14,624 bases of DNA from JAPLGZ01 sp038225095 (GTDB taxonomy: Bacteria > Chloroflexota > Anaerolineae > Caldilineales > Caldilineaceae): the NCBI GenBank assembly GCA_038225095.1, contig JBBREZ010000133.1, positions 1 to 14,624 on the forward strand. The letters run 5' to 3'. Below the pieces are notes generated by a model. That model did no database searches and was not told the DNA's origin. It saw only the letters and a list, made by a program, of their open reading frames with translations. This document shows positions 1-5,558 of the stretch, in pieces (within the stretch, counting starts at the first letter, position 1; every line of letters starts with the position of its first letter). Made by a program: the position numbers and the translations under genes.

Positions 1-40
1 CGATATATCGTGGCCGTACGGACGAGCGTCTGCGGTACAT
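1..40. repeat. palindromic repeat, left copy (inverted relative to 697-768)
   Basis: Bases 1-26 are a perfect reverse complement of 711-736, and weaker similarity continues to about base 40 (CTGCGGTAC against GTTACGCAG). The unit holds two palindromes side by side: CCGTACGG, and the CGATATATCG core of a longer palindrome whose left part lies outside the window. The copy is cut by the window edge. Together the two copies bracket the response regulator gene. It may be a dispersed REP/MITE-like element or a paired operator; the sequence alone does not decide. Confidence 0.7.
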
Positions 41-128
41 GAGGTCCTAATTTGAAACCCACCTCCCCAGTGGTCAAGATCAAGTTTTAGCATAATTAAA
101 TTTTAGAGCGATCAAGAGGAACTGATCG

Positions 129-581
129 ATGCCGTATAAACTTTTCATTGTTGAAGATCATCCTGTCATCCGCTCAGCCTATGTTCGGCTAATCCAGCGC
201 CAACCCGATCTTGAGGTGTGTGGTGAGGCTGGAAGTGCAAACCAGGCCCTGGAACTAATTCCACGCACTGCGCCCGATTTGGTGCTAGTCGATATCTCAT
301 TGCCTGGCATAAACGGCATCGAGTTACTTAACCAACTCAAAGTGTCACATCCTGACTTGCCGGCATTAGTGATCTCGGGGCATGAAGAGACACTTTATGC
401 CAAGTTAGCCTTGCAAGCGGGGGCGAAAGGCTATCTGGTCAAGGCCGGGTTGGCCGAAGTGATGGTCCAGGCCATTCGGCGTGTTTTGGATGGCGAATCC
501 TATGTGAGTGACGCAGTTCGCCAGCGAATGGCCTTAGAGCAAGGTAAGCTGATTGAGGCAAACCAGACCGGTTCCCTATAA
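129..581 (+). CDS. single-domain response regulator (NarL-type receiver, no output domain)
   Basis: A 150-residue cytoplasmic CheY-like receiver protein that would take a phosphoryl group from a sensor kinase. The receiver spans about residues 3-122. The acidic pair is E9-D10, the phospho-acceptor Asp is D55 (in LVLVDISLPG), the switch Ser is S83 (VISGHE) and the conserved Lys is K105 (GYLVKAG). The sequence after it (LDGESYVSDAVRQRM) is like the linker of NarL/FixJ regulators, but the protein stops about 28 residues later with no LuxR-type helix-turn-helix. AGAGGA about 8 nt before the ATG supports the start. No histidine kinase is adjacent; the nearest gene is on the opposite strand. It could be a genuine stand-alone receiver acting by protein contact or phosphate relay, or a DNA-binding regulator that lost its C-terminus. 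Family assignment is firm; role is unknown. Confidence 0.9.
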   Translation: MPYKLFIVEDHPVIRSAYVRLIQRQPDLEVCGEAGSANQALELIPRTAPDLVLVDISLPGINGIELLNQLKVSHPDLPALVISGHEETLYAKLALQAGAKGYLVKAGLAEVMVQAIRRVLDGESYVSDAVRQRMALEQGKLIEANQTGSL

Positions 582-618
582 AATTCCGTATTCTCTGCGT
601 TCTACTTCACGTTTGGGC

Positions 619-664
619 GCGTAGAGATTGGAGATTGTTGACCTGTCATCGCCAATCTCTACGC
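619..664. terminator. 13-bp inverted repeat between convergent genes, possible terminator
   Basis: GCGTAGAGATTGG (619-631) pairs perfectly with CCAATCTCTACGC (652-664) across a 20-nt loop. It lies 38 nt past the response regulator stop and about 120 nt past the end of the convergent dehydrogenase gene. The loop is long and only a short T-containing stretch follows, so it is a weak factor-independent terminator at best. It could instead belong to the repeat element next to it. Confidence 0.4.
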
Positions 665-696
665 TTTAATCTCCGCAATGGATAACTTATTTACTC

Positions 697-768
697 ACGT
701 TACGCAGCTTCTCGTCCGTACGGCCACGATATATCGTGGCTCTACCTCTGGTGGCCTGCGTAACATGA
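697..768. repeat. palindromic repeat, right copy (about 72 bp, REP/MITE-like)
   Basis: Bases 711-736 are the perfect inverted copy of 1-26. Inside lies the 16-bp palindrome CCACGATATATCGTGG (724-739), directly preceded by CCGTACGG. The element is bracketed by a near-matching inverted pair, CACGTTACGCAG on the left and CTGCGTAACATG on the right (11 of 12 pair). That arrangement of nested palindromes inside terminal inverted repeats fits a small non-coding mobile or REP-like element. No coding capacity is seen. Confidence 0.6.
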
Positions 769-787
769 CTTATTTATTCGTCATTCC

Positions 788-1831
788 TTAGCGAGCTGCG
801 TACTGATTAAAACGTTCCGCCGCCCTGCGCCCCAACGTGGTGAGCAGATGGAGTACCTCGGCGCGTGCTGGTGAAAGCGCTACCTGTACTTCCATCCCGC
901 GTGCAATGCCGATGCCGGCTTCACTCGCCGCCGGCAACAAAGTCGCACTGACCAGACCTAACAAATCGCTGGTCAGGCCAGGAAATAGACCGTGAAAGCT
1001 GGCTAGCCAATGGGCCGGGATGGAAAGAATGCGCTCTGCTTCGCCCCGTTTGGTGGCTTCTACAATCTGCTGGGCCGCACGCTCGGCATCCATCGAAATG
1101 AACGGCAGGGTAGCGCCCAACGAAAACCAAGTGAATTCTGCTGGCTGTCGGCCTTTAAACAAGGCGTTAAGATGCGATCCGGTGCGCATCAAGCCAGGAA
1201 TGATCGTCGTCACCGTAATGCCGCTCTGGGCTAGTTCGGCGCGTAAGCCTTCGGAAAGACCGGTAGCGGCAAATTTGGCACAGACATAAGGGAGCAGATG
1301 TGGCACACTAACTTTGCCACCAATCGACGTAACGTTGACAATCCGGCCATTTTTCCGTGCTAACATCTGCGGCAACACCGCCAACGTAGGATATAGTACA
1401 CCCCAAAACATCGTGTCCAGCGCATTTTCAAAATCCTGAACTGTATCATTCAGAAACGGCCCCACTTGGATCACCCCCGCATTGTTCACCAAGATATCGA
1501 TGCCCCCAAAATAGCGGTTGGCCTGCTGCACCAAATCTTCTACTTGCGCCTGCTCCGTGACATCACAGGGCACCGCCAGCACGCGCGCCCCTTCGGCTTT
1601 GAGTTCAAGCCGCGCTTGTTCCAAGGCAGACTCGCCACGCGCGCAGATGACGATAGCGCAGCCTGCGCGCGCAAATTCACGCGCCAGCACAAATCCCAGC
1701 CCGCGTGATCCACCGGTCACTAGCACGGTTTGGCCAGCCAAAGTAGCGGGTGTCTGGCGCGTTTTCGCCAACAGCGTGGCGGCTGCTAAACCGGTCACGA
1801 CGCCTAATGCCAACTTCTGATAATTATTCAT
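788..1831 (-). CDS. membrane-anchored short-chain dehydrogenase/reductase (SDR)
   Basis: A 347-residue NAD(P)-dependent oxidoreductase of the classical SDR family; substrate unknown. A hydrophobic N-terminal segment (about residues 6-23) probably anchors it in the membrane with the enzyme on the cytoplasmic side. The Rossmann fold follows: cofactor motif TGGSRGLG at 39-46, the D90 region (PCDVT), NNAG at 116-119, and the catalytic set S169, Y182 and K186 (YVCAK). About 90 residues follow the usual 250-residue core, with a hydrophobic stretch (LLGLVSATLLPAA) that may be a second membrane contact. AGGAAAG lies about 14 nt before the ATG, a longer gap than usual. It is a single gene: the neighbours are on the other strand. 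Enzyme family is certain; reactions for this anchored subgroup cannot be deduced from sequence. Confidence 0.93.
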   Translation of the reverse strand: MNNYQKLALGVVTGLAAATLLAKTRQTPATLAGQTVLVTGGSRGLGFVLAREFARAGCAIVICARGESALEQARLELKAEGARVLAVPCDVTEQAQVEDLVQQANRYFGGIDILVNNAGVIQVGPFLNDTVQDFENALDTMFWGVLYPTLAVLPQMLARKNGRIVNVTSIGGKVSVPHLLPYVCAKFAATGLSEGLRAELAQSGITVTTIIPGLMRTGSHLNALFKGRQPAEFTWFSLGATLPFISMDAERAAQQIVEATKRGEAERILSIPAHWLASFHGLFPGLTSDLLGLVSATLLPAASEAGIGIARGMEVQVALSPARAEVLHLLTTLGRRAAERFNQYAAR

Positions 1832-2036
1832 CGCGTTTTCACAATCTTTCCTGGCCCCTATTATGGTGACGCCGTGGTCGGAATTTATCTAAAAACTTTG
1901 AACGAACCTTAGTTCTAAACTATCATGAGCCAACGCTTTCGACAATGCATCCAGCTATAGAAAGGGGATAGAATTTCGGTACATCAGCTTGATAATATCG
2001 CCATTGCGCTTCGCCGCCTGCGCCGCAAAAATGACT

Positions 2037-2078
2037 TATACCAAAGCTATACCTTGACATATACCTCAGGACTATACC
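2037..2078. repeat. four iterated TATACC hexamers, about one helical turn apart
   Basis: TATACC begins at 2037, 2048, 2060 and 2073, with steps of 11, 12 and 13 bp. TTGACA (2054-2059) overlaps the array. Same-strand repeats at near-helical spacing are typical of cooperative regulator binding sites; no regulator is identified. Function is inference. Confidence 0.45.
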
Positions 2079-2247
2079 TTGGCCCATCGACACTTTTTGT
2101 TAAATTTTGTACCATCATGTAAGGCTAATCAATAGCAGGGGAAATACAACCCGCTTGTCCGCTGTTAGGAAAATAGAAAACGACATTATTGCATTGATAG
2201 GCAAGCTTATCAGCTTTTTTACTTCATTTTAATTACACCTGTTGGTT

Positions 2248-2275
2248 TTTGAATTCGTCTTACAACCGGTATAAG
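2248..2275 (+). promoter_or_regulatory. possible sigma-70-type promoter for the leader RNA/YihY gene
   Basis: TTTGAA (2248-2253) and TATAAG (2270-2275) are separated by 16 bp, which would start a transcript near 2282, just before the candidate structured RNA. The match is moderate and untested. Confidence 0.3.
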
Positions 2276-2404
2276 TTAGCGTCTAGTGGCTGCAATTGTA
2301 TAAATGCCTGCAAAGTCGATCAGGCACATAAAGTTCGCCGCGACTTTGCGAAGCGGCCCCAGCACAGCATAAACATGCCGCAATTTCGGGCTGCGGTTTT
2401 GTTG
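2276..2404 (+). ncRNA. candidate structured leader RNA (pseudoknot/attenuator-like) upstream of the YihY gene
   Basis: Several perfect complementary segments are packed here. TGCCTG (2305-2310) pairs with CAGGCA (2321-2326). CAAAGTCG (2311-2318), inside that hairpin loop, pairs with CGACTTTG (2341-2348) outside it, giving an H-type pseudoknot or two competing hairpins. Further on, GCCGC (2337-2341), GCGGC (2353-2357), GCCGC (2377-2381) and TGCGG (2392-2396) can pair 1:2 and 3:4 or alternatively 2:3, and segment 4 is followed by TTTTGTT. That is the logic of an attenuator or riboswitch expression platform. The next gene starts at 2490. It matches no riboswitch class I recognise, and short GC-rich pairings can occur by chance. 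Confidence 0.35.
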
Positions 2405-2489
2405 CTTGCCATGAAGCCAGACCAGCACGACGCAGCTTTTTAGATGGTAATTGGACAATCGCTTAATTTTTTGTAGAACAGGATTAGTC

Positions 2490-3380
2490 ATGAAATTGCA
2501 GACAATTTGGTCATTGCTAAAAGCAACCTACAAGGAATGGAGTGATGATAACGCTTCCGTGCTGGCGGCGGCGCTTTCCTATTATACGGCGGTTTCGATT
2601 GCGCCGCTGCTCATTATTATAATCGCCATCGTCGGCTTTTTCTATGGAGAACAGGCTGCCCGTGGTCAATTGGTGGCGCAAATTCAGGGGATTGTTGGCA
2701 CTGAAGGGGCTAAATTCATTCAGGATGTGATTGCCAACGCCCATAAGCCCACTGTTGGTACAATCGCTGGTATTCTGAGCATTGCTACTCTGCTGTGGGG
2801 TTCAACGAATGTATTTGAGCAACTGCACAGCTCACTCAATGCCATATGGGATATAGAAGCCAAGAAGACCAGCGGCATCTGGGCAACGATTAAAGAGCGC
2901 TTCTTATCCTTTACTCTAGTCCTGGGTATTGGCTTTCTCCTGCTCGTTTCGCTTGTATTGAGCGCCGTTTTAACCATCCTTTCCACTTGGTTTGATCATT
3001 TGCTGCCTGGTGCAGGCTGGTTATGGCAAGTTGTCAATTTTGTTATCTCTTTTGGGGTTGTTACTTTACTCTTTGGCCTCATTTACAAGGTTCTGCCTGA
3101 TGCCAAAATTGCCTGGCACGATGTTTGGTTGGGCGCAGCCGTTACTGCCTTACTCTTTACGATTGGTAAGTTTTTACTCGGTCTCTATTTGGGTAATACC
3201 AGTTCAGCCTATGGGGCTGCTGGTTCGCTTGTCGTCTTTTTGCTGTGGGTCTACTACTCGACGCAAATTCTCTTTTTAGGCGCTGAATTCACGCAAGTTT
3301 ATGCCAATCAATATGGCAAGGGTATTCAGCCTTCTAGCAAGGCCGTAGTAACCGCCAATTACCAGGAGGTGCACCGTTAA
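2490..3380 (+). CDS. YihY/BrkB (UPF0761) family inner-membrane protein
   Basis: A 296-residue polytopic membrane protein of the YihY/virulence factor BrkB family, once mislabelled RNase BN; its biochemical role is not established. Hydrophobic segments lie at about residues 33-52, 92-105, 138-166, 178-200, 212-232 and 246-266, the usual six. Family signatures are AALSYYTAVSIAPLL near the N-terminus and GSLVVFLLWVYYSTQILFLG followed by AEFTQVYA near the C-terminus. The ATG at 2490 is chosen because ACAGGAT lies about 8 nt upstream and it gives the standard KLQTIWSLLKAT amphipathic start; a TTG at 2451 in frame would add 13 residues without family support. It appears to be a single gene with a long leader that may be a regulatory RNA. 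Confidence 0.93.
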   Translation: MKLQTIWSLLKATYKEWSDDNASVLAAALSYYTAVSIAPLLIIIIAIVGFFYGEQAARGQLVAQIQGIVGTEGAKFIQDVIANAHKPTVGTIAGILSIATLLWGSTNVFEQLHSSLNAIWDIEAKKTSGIWATIKERFLSFTLVLGIGFLLLVSLVLSAVLTILSTWFDHLLPGAGWLWQVVNFVISFGVVTLLFGLIYKVLPDAKIAWHDVWLGAAVTALLFTIGKFLLGLYLGNTSSAYGAAGSLVVFLLWVYYSTQILFLGAEFTQVYANQYGKGIQPSSKAVVTANYQEVHR

Positions 3381-3588
3381 ATGTTGAATGCTTTGCCATC
3401 AACTTTATCCAGTGTGCGCATTAAAGCTGGGGCAATGCAGACAACTTGGACCGGTGTAGGTCCTGTCCATATAGATTCATGCACGAGCAATTTAGGTAAG
3501 GTTGAGTGCTATACACAGTAAAGATTTTACTCATCAGAAAAAAACTACTATCACATTTACACCAAGCACACACAAGGAGACTCATAAT

Positions 3589-3891
3589 ATGAAGCGTTTT
3601 TTAATTTCAGTTGGCGTAATGACCATTTTGTCCCTGGTATTGGCAGCCTGTCCTGCCCCTTCAGGCGGCGCGACGGCCACCCCTAGTACTGGTGCAGCGG
3701 CAACTGATACGGCTACTACGGAAGCCACCGCTATGATGACCGGCACGGCGATGATGACGGGTACGGCAATGATGACCGGCACCCCGATGATGACGGGCAC
3801 CGAGATGATGACTGGCACCCCAATGATGACGGGCACGGCGATGATGACTGGCACCGAGATGATGACTGCGACTGGCACCGTAACCAAGTAA
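3589..3891 (+). CDS. small lipoprotein with tandem MMTGT(A/P/E) hexapeptide repeats
   Basis: A 100-residue predicted lipoprotein of unknown function. Residues 1-20 form a signal peptide (MKRF, hydrophobic core, lipobox LAAC), so C21 would be lipidated and the rest exposed outside the membrane. A short Ala/Thr/Gly/Ser linker follows, then seven copies of MMTGT plus A, P or E and a decayed eighth, ending TGTVTK. AAGGAG about 8 nt before the ATG is a strong ribosome site and decides the start; an in-frame codon at 3502 would put the signal peptide in mid-protein. Low-complexity Thr/Ala-rich lipoproteins of this kind occur in Chloroflexi. The methionine-rich periodicity is reminiscent of metal-binding methionine repeats, but that is speculation. 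The opposite strand is also open through the repeat because of its composition; I do not regard that frame as a gene. Confidence 0.85.
   Translation: MKRFLISVGVMTILSLVLAACPAPSGGATATPSTGAAATDTATTEATAMMTGTAMMTGTAMMTGTPMMTGTEMMTGTPMMTGTAMMTGTEMMTATGTVTK
3733..3876 (+). repeat. 18-bp tandem repeat within the lipoprotein gene (8 copies)
   Basis: Eight 18-bp units starting ATGATGAC run from 3733; unit 8 starts at 3859 and is degenerate. Units differ mostly at third codon positions and at the sixth codon (GCG/GCA, CCG/CCA, GAG), so the peptide is kept while the DNA drifts. Copy-number change would keep the reading frame. Confidence 0.95.
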
Positions 3892-3917
3892 TGAGCGTCA
3901 ACGCTCGTTACTGATAG

Positions 3918-3953
3918 AGAAAGGCCGGGCGTATATTTGTCGCCTGCCTTTCT
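3918..3953 (+). terminator. probable hairpin terminator after the lipoprotein gene
   Basis: AGAAAGGC (3918-3925) pairs with GCCTTTCT (3946-3953), and GGCG/CGCC extends the stem inside after a small internal loop. It begins 27 nt after the stop codon. The T content lies within the stem and there is no clean T run after it, so efficiency is uncertain. Confidence 0.5.
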
Positions 3954-3993
3954 GCTATAGTTGACAATGGTGCAACTGCACGCCGAGCCGAAA

Positions 3994-4088
3994 CTAAGTA
4001 ATCGTCTAGAAATAACTTGAAGATATGATCTTCCGAGAAGTTTGTCTGACCGTCGAGATGGTTAACTTAATTTCGGACGATTACTTAG
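3994..4088. mobile_element. MITE-like inverted-repeat element 1
   Basis: CTAAGTAATCGTC (3994-4006) and GACGATTACTTAG (4076-4088) are perfect 13-bp inverted ends of a 95-bp non-coding element. AGAAATAACTT follows the left end after one base and TTAATTTC precedes the right end; both features recur in element 2. There is no ORF, so it would depend on a transposase elsewhere. It shares its right-hand CTTAG with element 2. Confidence 0.6.
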
Positions 4089-4180
4089 GGTCTGTCCAGA
4101 AATAACTTAGATGAGTTTTTGGACAACTACACCTGTGTTATCAACAAAGTCGTACCGTTTATTTCTGGACAGACCCTTAG
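4084..4180. mobile_element. MITE-like inverted-repeat element 2, abutting element 1
   Basis: GGGTCTGTCCAGAAATAA (4088-4105) and its exact reverse complement (4159-4176) are 18-bp terminal inverted repeats of an 89-bp element. TTA flanks both sides (4085-4087 and 4177-4179), and the wider flank CTTAG is also the same on both sides, which fits a target-site duplication of 3 to 5 bp. The inner left sequence AGAAATAACTT is identical to that of element 1. No coding capacity. The ends have the look of insertion-sequence termini, but I cannot assign a family. Confidence 0.7.
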
Positions 4181-4192
4181 CGTTTTGCCACA

Positions 4193-4228
4193 AACAAACG
4201 GGGCTGCCTAAAGGCAGCCCCGTTTGTT
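4193..4228 (-). terminator. strong intrinsic terminator of the BON gene (possibly bidirectional)
   Basis: A perfect 16-bp stem (AACAAACGGGGCTGCC with its complement) closes a TAAA loop. On the minus strand it lies 27 nt after the BON gene stop and is followed by GTTTGTTTG and then TTTT-poor sequence; on the plus strand its 3' arm itself ends GTTTGTT. It probably stops the leftward operon and may also shield against rightward reading. Confidence 0.8.
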
Positions 4229-4255
4229 CTACATGTTGACAATGCGTGTTACATA

Positions 4256-4879
4256 TCAGCCATCCCCTTCATCGTCCAACCCTTCTACTTCTAGAAAGTT
4301 CTCCACATCGACGACACCATCCAAATCTCTGATCAGGTAATCGACAATGGCAATATCATCGTCGCTCTGGACAAAGCCATACAAGTACACCTTGCCATGG
4401 TTGAGATGTACTTCGATTTTGCTTAGATCTAAATGCGCCGTTTCGCTGTTATAGCGGAACGCCGCTTGAATCTCTTCCTCTAAATCCAGATCATCACTGT
4501 TCGCCCGCTTTGGCGATCCTTCATAATCAGTATCGGTAGCTTCCATGCTCTGCGCAAAACCCGCCGCAATTTCTGCGTTTTGAAGATCGTCGCTTGGTAT
4601 AACTGGTGGGTCATCAGGCGGCGTATAGACCAACCCCTGCTCCCAGGCTTGCTGTGGGTTCGTGGTGCTACCGTCGGTATGCCGGGTGTCAACCAGCTCT
4701 TCAATGCCAAGATCGTTGTCGGGGTCGCTGGCTTCTTCATAGAGTTCCTCCAAGCTCACCTCCACGATCGGACCCTCACCAAGCGCTTCATCATATGGTA
4801 ATTCGTCACTTTCGCGCAGATCTTCCTCCAATTGTTCCTCGGTGCGAAAGCGACGTTTATTGACATCTTCGTTTTGCAT
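4256..4879 (-). CDS. acidic BON-domain protein
   Basis: A 207-residue, very acidic protein with a C-terminal BON domain (about residues 133-198): an amphipathic helix (LEEEIQAAFRYN), then strands (KIEVHLNHGKVYLYGFV), then the second helix and a final strand (VVDVENFLEVEG). BON domains usually bind phospholipid or other hydrophobic surfaces and occur in osmotic or envelope stress proteins. No signal peptide or membrane segment is seen, so a cytoplasmic or membrane-peripheral location is likely. Residues 78-108 (AWEQGLVYTPPDDPPV) form a conserved-looking linker. AAAGGAAA about 6 nt before the ATG supports the start. It is the last gene of the leftward cluster, 67 nt after the UDG gene, and ends at a strong terminator. 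The domain call is good; the role is not known. Confidence 0.85.
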   Translation of the reverse strand: MQNEDVNKRRFRTEEQLEEDLRESDELPYDEALGEGPIVEVSLEELYEEASDPDNDLGIEELVDTRHTDGSTTNPQQAWEQGLVYTPPDDPPVIPSDDLQNAEIAAGFAQSMEATDTDYEGSPKRANSDDLDLEEEIQAAFRYNSETAHLDLSKIEVHLNHGKVYLYGFVQSDDDIAIVDYLIRDLDGVVDVENFLEVEGLDDEGDG

Positions 4880-4946
4880 AAATATTTCCTTTTCTGGATG
4901 ACTGAGCGTTCGTCAATCAATGAGGCCCTATGTCGTTGTCTGCTGT

Positions 4947-5558
4947 CTAAATAAACTGTTTCAAAGCCTGAAAATCTTCGAATAAAGTTTGTTTGCGTTC
5001 ACTGGCATAAAGCGCTACCGCAGGATGGAACAAAGGTAAAACGGCAAGCGGCCCGTAAGCCGCTTGCGCCTGGAGCAGTTTGCCGTGCAATACGCTGATT
5101 TTTTGGCCCTGCTCTGCCATTTGGAATAATTCTAGGACAAAGTCCATCGCAAACCGGCCCAGCGTGACAATTACCCGGGGCTGGATGATCGCCACCTGGC
5201 GGACGAGAAAGGGCGTGTACAATTGGATTTCCGCACTCGTCGGATCGCGATTTTCTGGTGGCCGGTCTTTGACCACATTGGTGATATAGACATCGGTGCG
5301 CTGTAAGCCAATCGACTTCAGCAGTTCATCCAAAAAGCGGCCAGAGGCGCCCACAAAGGGCCGCCCACGTTTCGCTTCCTGTTCACCCGGCGCCTCACCG
5401 ATAAACATAATCTGCGCATCGACATTGCCTTCGCCGATCACGGCTGCATAGTTGTTTTCTGTGCGGTAAGCGAACAAGGGCGACGCTTCTAAGGCACGCA
5501 CCTCGTCGCCCAGTTGCTGGATTTGGGTTGCCTTATTGCTAGCTTGTTGGTTTGTCAT
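4947..5558 (-). CDS. family-4-like uracil-DNA glycosylase lacking the Fe-S cysteines
   Basis: A 203-residue protein of the type 4/5 uracil-DNA glycosylase superfamily, which removes uracil from DNA to begin base-excision repair. Motif A is GEAPGEQEAKRGRPFVGASG (residues 54-73), then NVVKDRPPENRDP (94-106), a hydrophobic core strand (RVIVTLGRFA), and motif B HPAVAL (178-183). Family 4 enzymes carry four Cys that hold a [4Fe-4S] cluster: CxxC near the N-terminus, one in KCRPP, one shortly after. Here these places read L/S, D98 and Y114, and the whole protein has no cysteine. ATG 5558 is chosen because GCGAAGG lies about 9 nt upstream; a TTG at 5585 would add 9 residues. The gene overlaps the end of the NADH dehydrogenase gene by 20 nt, so translation is probably coupled. 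It may be an active cluster-free variant or have a changed substrate. Confidence 0.88.
   Translation of the reverse strand: MTNQQASNKATQIQQLGDEVRALEASPLFAYRTENNYAAVIGEGNVDAQIMFIGEAPGEQEAKRGRPFVGASGRFLDELLKSIGLQRTDVYITNVVKDRPPENRDPTSAEIQLYTPFLVRQVAIIQPRVIVTLGRFAMDFVLELFQMAEQGQKISVLHGKLLQAQAAYGPLAVLPLFHPAVALYASERKQTLFEDFQALKQFI

Larger units (their letters stand above)
1832..2489. other. long intergenic/leader region between divergent genes
   Basis: 658 nt with no convincing protein gene. It contains the upstream region of the dehydrogenase gene (leftward), four iterated TATACC hexamers (2037-2078) and a candidate structured RNA (about 2276-2404) upstream of the YihY-type gene (rightward). Short open frames occur (for example 1961-2122 and 2249-2443), but they lack a good ribosome site and resemble no family I recognise. 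Confidence 0.6.

Noticed and set aside
1961..2122. Open frame containing VHQLDNIAIALRRLRRKN
   Set aside because: There is no normal start codon after the AAAGGGG site and no recognised homology; a gene relic is possible but unsupported.
2249..2443. 64-codon plus-strand frame and the 71-codon minus-strand frame 2276-2491
   Set aside because: No ribosome site, no known family, and both overlap the stretch better explained as a structured RNA leader.
3582..3887. 101-codon open frame antisense to the repeat lipoprotein (VPVII repeats)
   Set aside because: It is the mirror of the tandem repeat, has no ribosome site or signal, and the plus-strand frame has a textbook signal peptide, lipobox and AAGGAG.
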